In this document: positions 1-5,780 of the stretch, in pieces | How the letters are laid out: each line of letters starts with the position of its first letter | How positions within the stretch are numbered: position 1 is the stretch's first letter | NCBI GenBank assembly: GCA_017354065.1 | Contig: JAFMRN010000063.1 | Coordinates: 1 to 9,841, forward strand | Direction of reading: 5' to 3' | DNA from: Solirubrobacterales bacterium | GTDB taxonomy: Bacteria; Actinomycetota; Thermoleophilia; Solirubrobacterales; Solirubrobacteraceae | Length of the DNA stretch: 9,841 bases | Translations under genes and position numbers: made by a program | Notes under the pieces: generated by a model | What the model saw: only the letters and a program-made list of their open reading frames with translations | Databases searched by the model: none | Told to the model about the DNA's origin: nothing

Positions 1-288
1 ACCTCCGGCGGCACGGGCAAGACAAAGCGTCTGGCGCACACCTCAAGGGTCACGGTGCAGGGCTGTAACGCAACCGGCAAGAAGACCCACGGCCCGGTCT
101 ATGAGGGCACCGCGCGAGTGGTCCAAGGTCCCGAGCGAGACGAGGTTCACGCGAAGATCGTGGCCAAGTACGGGTTCCTGACGCGGATCGCGCAGCTCCT
201 CGGCACGCTCACCTTCAAGCTACAGCGCAAGAACCTGAGCTACGCCGACTCCGCCGTGGTGCTCACGGTGCCTGACGCCGCGTCCTAG
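1..288 (+). CDS. PPOX-class F420-dependent enzyme, 3' part only (Rv2061-like family)
   Basis: The reading frame is open from base 1 to the TAG at 286-288 and gives the last 95 residues of a protein; the true start lies outside the window. GTG 55 is an internal valine codon, not a start. The visible part begins with a TGKTKRL segment, followed by a strand (RVTVQGCNATGK), then GPVYEGTARVV and a helical HAKIVAKYGFLTRIAQLL stretch. This order matches small split-barrel PPOX/F420 proteins of roughly 125-135 residues, in which 'sGKvkRlr...rVtva.cd.rG...G....GtArvv...k.YG' is characteristic. About a third of the protein is therefore missing. Family members bind F420 or a flavin and are probable oxidoreductases; the substrate is unknown. 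The gene converges on the methyltransferase downstream and shares its last 4 nt (CTAG) with that gene's stop. I am confident of the family but not of the exact subfamily. Confidence 0.8.
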   Translation, partial: TSGGTGKTKRLAHTSRVTVQGCNATGKKTHGPVYEGTARVVQGPERDEVHAKIVAKYGFLTRIAQLLGTLTFKLQRKNLSYADSAVVLTVPDAAS

Positions 289-1076
289 CGCACCGCACGC
301 GCCTTGTAAACGGTCCAGCCGAACGCCGCGGCGGGCACATCGGGCAGTGCACGGACCCGCGCGAGACCCAGGTCCAGCTGGCCGGCCGACGATGGGTTGA
401 GGACCTTCAGCGCCGGGATCGTGGAGGCCGTCACATCGGCCGCGTAGTCGATCTGGCGGCGCAGCTCGGCACCCGTGAAGTGCAGCTGGCGCTCCCCCGG
501 ATCGACCCCGTGGAAGCCCGCGTCGATCAACCACCGAGACAGCCGGGTACCGGCATCACTGTGACCGGAGCGCTCCATCGCGTCGGCCAGGCCGCTGAAC
601 AGGAACGTAATCGCTGGGTCCGCCGGTTCGGTCCAAACGGTGTTGTAGTCCGTCTCGATCGCCGTCAACTCACCACCGGGCTTGAGTACACGGCGCGCCT
701 CCCGCAGCGCCGGCAGCGGATCACCGAGATGCTCGATGAACCACATCATCCAAACGTGGTCAAAAGACGCGTCCGGATAAGACAAATCGGAGGCGTCGGC
801 AACCCGGAGCTCGGCGGCCGGGCCGAGCCGGACGCGGGCCGTCTCAATCCGACGCGGCTCGATGTCAACGCCGTGGAGCTGGACACCGGGGAAGGCGCGG
901 CCCAGCTCTGCGAGCACCGCCCCCACGCCACAGCCGATCTCCAGCAGACGGGTACCGGGCTCCAGCATCGTGCCGTCAAGGATCAGGTCATCGCGCCAGT
1001 GCGCGGCCTGATCTATCAGGCGCTGTTGTTCCTCGTCGGCGTAGCCATGAACGTAGCCAGTACCCATGCACCGCAC
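285..1076 (-). CDS. Class I SAM-dependent methyltransferase (UbiE/type 11-like)
   Basis: This is a 263-residue cytoplasmic protein with a Rossmann methyltransferase fold. Motif I is LLEIGCGVGA (residues 44-53). The acidic end of strand 2 is GVDIEP (69-74), with D71 expected to bind the SAM ribose. A motif II-like stretch FDHVWMMWFIEHL (105-117) and LKPGGELTAIE (131-141) follow. The N-terminal GYVHGYADEE (7-16) is a hallmark of one group of these enzymes. The residues after about 145 form the substrate cap and do not identify the acceptor. GTG 1076 gives the longest form; ATG 1067 (three codons in) is equally possible, and neither has a good Shine-Dalgarno at normal spacing. The gene starts 31 nt after the MFS transporter stop on the same strand and is probably cotranscribed with it. 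It ends tail to tail with the PPOX gene. A role in modifying the imported compound would be speculation. Confidence 0.85.
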   Translation of the reverse strand: MRCMGTGYVHGYADEEQQRLIDQAAHWRDDLILDGTMLEPGTRLLEIGCGVGAVLAELGRAFPGVQLHGVDIEPRRIETARVRLGPAAELRVADASDLSYPDASFDHVWMMWFIEHLGDPLPALREARRVLKPGGELTAIETDYNTVWTEPADPAITFLFSGLADAMERSGHSDAGTRLSRWLIDAGFHGVDPGERQLHFTGAELRRQIDYAADVTASTIPALKVLNPSSAGQLDLGLARVRALPDVPAAAFGWTVYKARAVR

Positions 1077-1091
1077 AGTAACCCGGGAATG

Positions 1092-1106
1092 GGTCAGCTC
1101 CTGACC
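1092..1106 (-). other. Short hairpin between the MFS and methyltransferase genes
   Basis: A perfect 6-bp inverted repeat (GGTCAG, 3-nt loop, CTGACC) begins 1 nt after the MFS stop codon. Read on the minus strand, it carries an AGGAG across stem and loop. There is no T tract, so it is not a canonical intrinsic terminator. It could be a processing or stability element, partial attenuation, or chance. The AGGAG lies about 21 nt before the methyltransferase GTG, too far to act as its normal ribosome binding site. Confidence 0.35.
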
Positions 1107-1107
1107 G

Positions 1108-2529
1108 CTACCCAGCTATCTCATCAACGCTCAGCCCGGAGGTCTTCGGCCCGAACAGGCCGATGTCAAACACGACAACCGCGATCAACAGCCAGATCAG
1201 CGCGAAGGTGGCACCGATCCCCCAGGGCAGAAACACGTTGGTGATCAGCAACACGAAGATGGTGGTCGAGATCCGGCTGACGCTGTAGGTGGTGCCGGCC
1301 GCAGTGGTGCGCACGCGGGTCGGGAAGATCTCGGCCTGGTAGGTGTGCTGGAAGTTCGAGAACTGCCACAGGAAGAACGTGGTGATGAAACCGAAGATCA
1401 CCGCGGCCGTTTCACTCGCGATCAGCCCGAACAGGGTGCCGAAGATGCCGGCGAGCACCGCTGTCACGATCAGCCCCCATTTGCGCTCCACACGGTCGAT
1501 CGTGAACATGCTGACGATGCTGCCGACGAAGTAACCGGCGTAGATGATCATCGAGAACTCGAGGCTCTTGACCAGCGTGATGCCCTTGTGCTCGAGGATC
1601 GTCGGCGCCAGCGTCGTGAACCCGTAGAACAGCCCGGACTGGAAGAACTGGAACACGAGCATCATCAGCGTGCGGCTGCGCATGTCGGAAGCGAAGATGT
1701 CGCTGTAGCGGTGGCCGCCGTCCTTAGAAGACGCCGCGGCGATCTCGTCCTTCACGGGCGGGAGCGCGTCAAGACCCAGCTCACGCTGGACGCGCGCCTC
1801 AATCGCATCCAGCTGCGCGTCGGCCGCCTGCTCCTGGCCGTGTAGCTCCTGCCAGCGGGGCGACTCGGGAACGCGGAAGCGGATCACCCAGACGATCAGC
1901 CCGCAGACACCCATGATCCAGAACAGCGTGCGCCACGAGTTGGGACCGGCGCTCGGGTGCGACACCCAGTAGGCAAGCGCCGCGATGACCGGGGCCGCGA
2001 GCACCGCGATCGTGTACACCCGCGCCATGCTCTGGCCGCGAACCCGCCGGGGCACCATCTCAGCGGTATAGGTGTCAACGATCGGGAACTCGCCGCCCAC
2101 GCCAACCCCCGCCAAAGCCACGAAGATCGCTATCAGCGCCGCACTGTTCATGAACCCCGCCGCCAGCATCCCGACGCCGAACAACAGCAGGTCGTAGGTG
2201 AAGACCTTCTTGCGTCCCAGGCGGTCGCCGATCAGGCCGGACAGGATGCTGCCCAGGAACTCCCCGAGGAAGAACGCGACCGGGATCGACCAGGTGCTCA
2301 CAAAGGCTGAGAAGTGCATGACCTTCCCGACCAGCGTCAGCACCACACCGTTACCCAGCAGCATCAGGGTCTCGACGAACTCGCCGGCCGTGACCATCAA
2401 CAGGAAGTTCCGGTGGAAACTGCTGAAGGGAAGGCGGTCCAGCCGCGCTCCGGTGCTGACACGTTGCGTGCGGGATCCGGCAGCTGGTTCCGCACCGCGG
2501 GAACGGAACTCGGACACCTGAGTCGACAT
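1108..2529 (-). CDS. MFS transporter (sugar porter / metabolite:H+ symporter type)
   Basis: This 473-residue inner-membrane protein has about 12 hydrophobic segments. The loop 2-3 signature GLIGDRLGRKK (98-108) is intact, and its half-repeat after TM8 is IDRVERKWG (344-352). GGEFPIVDTYTAEMVPRRVRGQ (145-166), PESPRW (221-226) and AEIFPTRVRTTAAG (399-412) are the conserved blocks of the sugar-porter/metabolite-symporter branch of the MFS. A hydrophilic central loop spans about 227-285. The open frame extends upstream to GTG 2601, but ATG 2529 is preferred. It has a GAGGAGAGAGAGG purine tract ending 5 nt before it, the protein becomes conserved-looking only after it, and the extension would run through an inverted repeat. 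The gene is divergent from a CitA/DcuS-type sensor kinase, which suggests an organic acid or related metabolite as substrate. That is inference from context; the sequence alone does not fix the substrate. Confidence 0.9.
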   Translation of the reverse strand: MSTQVSEFRSRGAEPAAGSRTQRVSTGARLDRLPFSSFHRNFLLMVTAGEFVETLMLLGNGVVLTLVGKVMHFSAFVSTWSIPVAFFLGEFLGSILSGLIGDRLGRKKVFTYDLLLFGVGMLAAGFMNSAALIAIFVALAGVGVGGEFPIVDTYTAEMVPRRVRGQSMARVYTIAVLAAPVIAALAYWVSHPSAGPNSWRTLFWIMGVCGLIVWVIRFRVPESPRWQELHGQEQAADAQLDAIEARVQRELGLDALPPVKDEIAAASSKDGGHRYSDIFASDMRSRTLMMLVFQFFQSGLFYGFTTLAPTILEHKGITLVKSLEFSMIIYAGYFVGSIVSMFTIDRVERKWGLIVTAVLAGIFGTLFGLIASETAAVIFGFITTFFLWQFSNFQHTYQAEIFPTRVRTTAAGTTYSVSRISTTIFVLLITNVFLPWGIGATFALIWLLIAVVVFDIGLFGPKTSGLSVDEIAG

Positions 2530-2534
2530 CAAGA

Positions 2535-2547
2535 CCTCTCTCTCCTC
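2535..2547 (-). promoter_or_regulatory. Ribosome binding site that fixes the MFS start
   Basis: On the minus strand the purine-rich GAGGAGAGAGAGG ends 5 nt (TCTTG) before ATG 2529. Nothing comparable precedes the longer GTG 2601 start, so 2529 is taken as the real start. Confidence 0.75.
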
Positions 2548-2564
2548 ATGCGCTGAGGCCGATC

Positions 2565-2597
2565 CGGTGGTGATGAGCGGGGGACCCATCACCACCG
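2565..2597. promoter_or_regulatory. Perfect 11-bp inverted repeat, candidate operator or leader hairpin
   Basis: CGGTGGTGATG (2565-2575) and its exact reverse complement CATCACCACCG (2587-2597) are separated by 11 nt, so the half-site centres are 22 bp apart, about two helical turns. This is the geometry of a dimer-bound operator. It lies 36-68 nt upstream of the transporter ATG and about 100 nt upstream of the sensor kinase, inside the only non-coding stretch between the divergent units. There is no T tract on either side, so it is unlikely to be a terminator. In the transporter mRNA it could also fold as an 11-bp hairpin. The neighbouring response regulator is the obvious candidate ligand, but that is inference. 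Confidence 0.6.
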
Positions 2598-2635
2598 TCA
2601 CGGCACGCGGGTAGGCTCCTGCGCGTCGGACTGGC

Positions 2636-2680
2636 GATCAAGACTTTGGGCGATAGTTACAACTTGTGTTCATTGATTCC
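2636..2680. promoter_or_regulatory. AT-rich patch in the divergent promoter region
   Basis: This 45-nt stretch is about 40% GC by my count (18 of 45), much lower than its surroundings. It lies between the inverted repeat and the kinase start, where the divergent promoters should be. It contains GATAGT (2652-2657), a possible -10 for the kinase, but I could not find a convincing -35 at the right spacing on either strand. CitB/DcuR-type regulators are known to bind AT-rich sites, so it may also be a binding region. Confidence 0.35.
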
Positions 2681-2686
2681 ACGACC

Positions 2687-2691
2687 AGGAG
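2687..2691 (+). promoter_or_regulatory. Ribosome binding site that fixes the sensor kinase start
   Basis: AGGAG lies 4 nt before ATG 2696. The alternative in-frame GTG 2666, ten codons upstream, has no Shine-Dalgarno and lies in the AT-rich promoter patch. Confidence 0.65.
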
Positions 2692-2695
2692 CACG

Positions 2696-4282
2696 ATGCG
2701 CCGCCGCCGGCTCTCCAGCCAGATCCTGGCCTTCCAGGTCCTGATCCTGGGGCTGACCTGCGCGCTCGGGCTGTGGCTGGCGATCCACACCGCCCAGGAC
2801 CGGGTCGACCAGGAGGCCGAAAGCAGGGCGCTGGCGGTTGCACACAGCATCCAGGCGATGCCTGCACTGACCCGTGCGGTAGCCGCCGACAACCGCTCCG
2901 GGGTGGTTCAGGCACGGGCGATGGCAATCCAGCACGCGACCGGCAGCTCCTTCGTGGTGATCACCAACCGGCGCGGCATCCGCCTGTCACACCCGAACCC
3001 GAAGCTGATCGGCAAGCTGGTCAGCACCTCCCCGGAGCCCGCGCTGCACGGTAAGACGGTGCTGGCGATCGAAACCGGAACGCTCGGGCGCTCCGCGCGG
3101 GCCAAGGTCCCACTGCGGGTTGGCAACAGAATCGTCGGCGAGGTCTCGGTCGGCACGCTCGCGACGAAGATCCAGCGCGCGTTCTCCCATCAGATCCCCT
3201 CACTGCTCCTATACGCGCTGGCGCTGCTGGCCCTGGCGCTGATCGGGTCGCTGCTGTTCGCAAGATGGCTGAAGCGACAGACCTTCGGCCTCGAGCTGCG
3301 GGAGATTCGCGACCTGTTCTCCGAACGTGAAGCGGTGCTGTGGGGCATCCGGGAGGCGGTGGTGGCCGTCGACAAGCAACGCCGCATCAGGGTCGTGAAC
3401 CGTTCGGCGGAACGGCTGCTCGGTCTCAGCCAGGCGGTCGTGAACCGCTCAGTGGACGAGCTTGAGGACCAACGCCTGGTCCCATTGATCGGTGAGGACA
3501 CCGAACAGGAGGACGCCGTCCTGGTCCTGGATGACCGGGTGCTGGTGGCGAACCGGCGCCCGGTGCGCCTCGACGCGCGGGAGATCGGGACCGTGATCAC
3601 GGTCCGCGACCGGACCGAGCTTGAGCGGCTGTCCCGCAAACTGAGTGGCGTGATGACGGTGGCCGACGCGCTGCGAGCCCAAAAGCATGAGTTCGCCAAC
3701 CGGCTCCAGACGATCGGCGGGCTGCTGCACCTGAACCACCCCGACCAGGCGCTGGACTACGTCGGCGAGCTCCAGCGCGCGGATCAGAACATGGGCCAGA
3801 CCGGAACACCCGAGCTCCGCAACCCGCTGGTTCAGGCGCTGTTGAGCGCCAAGTCGGCGGTGGCCGGCGAGCGCGGTGTCGACCTGCGCGTCGACCCGGA
3901 GTCATCGCTGCCCGAGCAGATCCCGGCGGCTGAGGCGGTGCTGTCGATCCTCGGCAACCTGATTGACAACGCGCTTGACGCCGTCACCGGCACCGGTGAG
4001 CAGGGGGACCGGCCCTGGGTAGCGGTCCGGCTCGCGACGGGCCAAAGCACCCTGGCCATAACCGTCAAGGACTCGGGACCGGGCATACCCGTCGCCGACC
4101 GCGAGCGGATTTTTGAGCTCGGCTACAGCACCAAACAGGCCGCTGACGGGTTGTCGCGCGGGATCGGCCTGTCGTTGGTACGCCGCCACGTGGAGGAGCT
4201 GGGTGGCACCATCGCGGTACTGGATCAGGCAACCTTTGAGGTTGTCCTGCCGAACGCGCTGATCCAGGAGGTCAGCACATGA
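2696..4282 (+). CDS. CitA/DcuS-family sensor histidine kinase
   Basis: This is a 528-residue membrane sensor. TM1 spans about 9-31. A periplasmic PDC-type ligand domain (about 32-165) contains RLSHPNPKLIGK (96-107), the signature of citrate/C4-dicarboxylate sensors; R96 and H99 sit where such proteins contact the carboxylate ligand. TM2 (about 168-189) is followed by a cytoplasmic PAS domain (about 211-310). The kinase core has the family H-box RAQKHEFANRLQTIGGLL (phospho-acceptor H331), N-box LGNLIDNALDA (N425), G1 DSGPGIP (459-465), F-box IFELGYSTK (472-480) and G2 RGIGLSLVRRH (488-498). All catalytic elements are intact. It should autophosphorylate on ligand binding and pass phosphate to the response regulator, whose ATG overlaps its stop (ATGA). 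It is divergent from the MFS carrier. CitA-like and DcuS-like proteins cannot be told apart here, and a non-citrate carboxylate is possible. Confidence 0.92.
   Translation: MRRRRLSSQILAFQVLILGLTCALGLWLAIHTAQDRVDQEAESRALAVAHSIQAMPALTRAVAADNRSGVVQARAMAIQHATGSSFVVITNRRGIRLSHPNPKLIGKLVSTSPEPALHGKTVLAIETGTLGRSARAKVPLRVGNRIVGEVSVGTLATKIQRAFSHQIPSLLLYALALLALALIGSLLFARWLKRQTFGLELREIRDLFSEREAVLWGIREAVVAVDKQRRIRVVNRSAERLLGLSQAVVNRSVDELEDQRLVPLIGEDTEQEDAVLVLDDRVLVANRRPVRLDAREIGTVITVRDRTELERLSRKLSGVMTVADALRAQKHEFANRLQTIGGLLHLNHPDQALDYVGELQRADQNMGQTGTPELRNPLVQALLSAKSAVAGERGVDLRVDPESSLPEQIPAAEAVLSILGNLIDNALDAVTGTGEQGDRPWVAVRLATGQSTLAITVKDSGPGIPVADRERIFELGYSTKQAADGLSRGIGLSLVRRHVEELGGTIAVLDQATFEVVLPNALIQEVST
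4266..4271 (+). promoter_or_regulatory. Ribosome binding site of the response regulator inside the kinase end
   Basis: A full AGGAGG lies 7 nt before ATG 4279, within the last codons of the kinase gene. Together with the ATGA overlap it indicates both coupled and independent loading of ribosomes on the regulator. Confidence 0.8.
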
Positions 4283-4959
4283 CCATCAGCACGCTGATAG
4301 TCGATGATGACTTCCGTGTCGCCGGAGTGCACGCCGAGCTGATTGATTCGCTGGCGAGCTTCCGGGTGGCGGCGGTCGCACACACCGCGGCGGCCGCACT
4401 CGAGAGCACCCGCGCGCACAACCCGGACCTGATCCTGTTGGACCTGTATCTGCCGGACCTGCACGGACTTGAGCTGCTGCGCCACCTGGGCGCCGTGCCC
4501 GAGCCCGCGGACGTGATCGTGCTGTCAGCCGCGAACGACATGGACAGCGTGCGGACCGCGATGCAGCGCGGCGCCCTGCACTATCTGATCAAGCCCTTCA
4601 GCTACGAGACTTTGACTGAGCGGCTGCGCCTCTACGCACAGGTCCACGCGCACCGGGCTGAGGGGCGCAGCACCGACCAGAGCGAGGTCGACTGGATGTT
4701 CGACGCGCTGCGCCGGCCGAGCCTGCAGTCACGCACGCTGCCGAAGGGCTGTTCGCGTGAGACCGCGGACCTGGTCCTGGAGGGGTTGCGCAAGGCTGAC
4801 GGACCGCTGTCAACGGTGCAGGTCGCCGACGCCGCGGGCGTCAGCCGGACCACCGCGCACAGGTATCTGTCCTCGCTGCTGGAGGTCGGCGAGGTGCGGC
4901 TCAGCCTCCGCTACGGCCAGACGGGCCGGCCGGAGCACCGCTACGAGCTCAGCGCCTAG
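4279..4959 (+). CDS. CitB/DcuR-family response regulator
   Basis: This is a 226-residue cytoplasmic transcription regulator. The receiver domain (about 1-120) has the acidic cluster D9-D10-D11, phospho-acceptor D55 in LILLDLYLPD, the switch residue S83 in VLSAAND, and K105-P106 in YLIKPF. The C-terminal domain has LPKGCSRETADLVLEGL (154-170), a helix-turn-helix in STVQVADAAGVSRTTAHRYL (178-197), and the closing GRPEHRYEL (216-224). These mark the CitB/DcuR/DpiA class and rule out OmpR or NarL types. It is the cognate partner of the kinase upstream, with which it overlaps by 4 nt. The likely targets are the divergent transporter promoter and its own promoter, where an inverted repeat and an AT-rich patch lie. 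The last 11 nt overlap the convergent methyltransferase gene. Confidence 0.92.
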   Translation: MTISTLIVDDDFRVAGVHAELIDSLASFRVAAVAHTAAAALESTRAHNPDLILLDLYLPDLHGLELLRHLGAVPEPADVIVLSAANDMDSVRTAMQRGALHYLIKPFSYETLTERLRLYAQVHAHRAEGRSTDQSEVDWMFDALRRPSLQSRTLPKGCSRETADLVLEGLRKADGPLSTVQVADAAGVSRTTAHRYLSSLLEVGEVRLSLRYGQTGRPEHRYELSA

Positions 4960-5767
4960 CTTTGGCGGTGACGAGCACCGCGACCGTGCTGGAGCGCAGC
5001 GGCCGGCCCAAGCTGGCGGCCAGATCCTGAATTCGTGAGGTCAGCTCGCGTTGTTGCCCGGAGGTCAGCTGGCCCCAGCTGGGGTTGGTCGACATGAAAC
5101 CGCTGGTCTGCTCGGCGGTCCGCTCCATCGTCAGCGTGACCGTCGCCAGCTGAACGTCGTCAAACAGCTGCGCGGCGTAGTCACGGGCCACGTCATAGCG
5201 GCCGAACCAGGCCCAGGCCTCGGACACGTTGGCGCTGCGCTCGCGGATCCCGGCGCTGAGCGTGTCGAGGTCACGGAGCTGGGGGAACCTGGCCGCCAGC
5301 TCATGTGCCACCTCCGCCCAGGCGGCAAGCTGGGCGGGCTGGTCATCGTCAGCGGCAAGCCCATAGTAGGAGATCAGCGCCAGCGTGCCGCCCGGCGCCA
5401 GCGCCCGGTGCAAAAGCTGCCAGCTGACATCGGGATCCGGGTGGTTGATCGCTGAGGCGGCGAACGCGGCCTTGAAATGGCCGGCCGGAAGCTCCGCGTC
5501 CTCCAAGCGCGCATGGATGAACTCGGCGTCCACCTTCTGGCGGGCCAGGGCGATCAGCTCCGCGCCCGGTTCCACGGCTGTCACCTTGAGCCCGCGCGCG
5601 GCCAGCATCGCGGTCAGCTGACCGGTTCCCGGGCCGATCTCAACCACGGGGTCGCCGGCTTTGAGCTCGGCGACCCCAATCGCGTGGTCGATCAGTTCGT
5701 CCGGATATCCCGGACGGTGCGCGTCGTAGGCCACCCCAACCTGGTTGAAGTAGTCAGACGCGCCCAT
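4949..5767 (-). CDS. Class I SAM-dependent methyltransferase (type 11)
   Basis: This is a 272-residue soluble protein. The N-terminus FNQVGVAYDAHRPGYP (7-22) is typical of a common group of type 11 methyltransferases. Motif I is VVEIGPGTGQ (41-50), AVEPG (64-68) closes strand 2 with the acidic ribose-binding E66, and LAPGGTLALISYYG (123-136) corresponds to motif III. The acceptor substrate is unknown. ATG 5767 is chosen because AAGGA lies 8 nt upstream. That site overlaps the TAA of the acyl-CoA dehydrogenase (TAAGGA), so the two genes are separated by only 11 nt and are almost certainly cotranscribed and coupled. The 3' end runs 11 nt into the convergent response-regulator gene. It is not obviously a duplicate of the other methyltransferase at 285-1076: the N-terminal motif and motif I (GPG against GCG) differ. 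Confidence 0.87.
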   Translation of the reverse strand: MGASDYFNQVGVAYDAHRPGYPDELIDHAIGVAELKAGDPVVEIGPGTGQLTAMLAARGLKVTAVEPGAELIALARQKVDAEFIHARLEDAELPAGHFKAAFAASAINHPDPDVSWQLLHRALAPGGTLALISYYGLAADDDQPAQLAAWAEVAHELAARFPQLRDLDTLSAGIRERSANVSEAWAWFGRYDVARDYAAQLFDDVQLATVTLTMERTAEQTSGFMSTNPSWGQLTSGQQRELTSRIQDLAASLGRPLRSSTVAVLVTAKARR

Positions 5768-5772
5768 CTGCT

Positions 5773-5780
5773 GTGTCCTT
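5773..5780 (-). promoter_or_regulatory. Methyltransferase ribosome binding site overlapping the upstream stop
   Basis: On the minus strand the TAA of the acyl-CoA dehydrogenase forms part of TAAGGA, whose AAGGA is spaced 8 nt from ATG 5767. Terminating ribosomes are thus placed to re-initiate, a classic coupling arrangement. Confidence 0.65.

Noticed and set aside
285..1076. Trans-aconitate methyltransferase as the identity of the transporter-linked methyltransferase, suggested by the citrate-type sensor
   Set aside because: Its N-terminus and motif spacing do not resemble Tam by eye; the link would rest on context alone.
480..1244. 254-codon plus-strand open frame
   Set aside because: It is antisense to the methyltransferase and the transporter end, Arg/Gln-rich with no domain. 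Both minus-strand genes have clear family motifs.
2529..2549. Six-codon mini-ORF (ATG AGG AGA GAG AGG TCT TGA) on the minus strand whose TGA overlaps the transporter ATG
   Set aside because: It coincides with the purine-rich ribosome binding site and has no Shine-Dalgarno of its own, so the codons are most simply the binding site itself.
3190..3699. 169-codon minus-strand open frame
   Set aside because: It is Ser/Arg-rich with no recognisable motif, antisense to the PAS/kinase part of the sensor gene.
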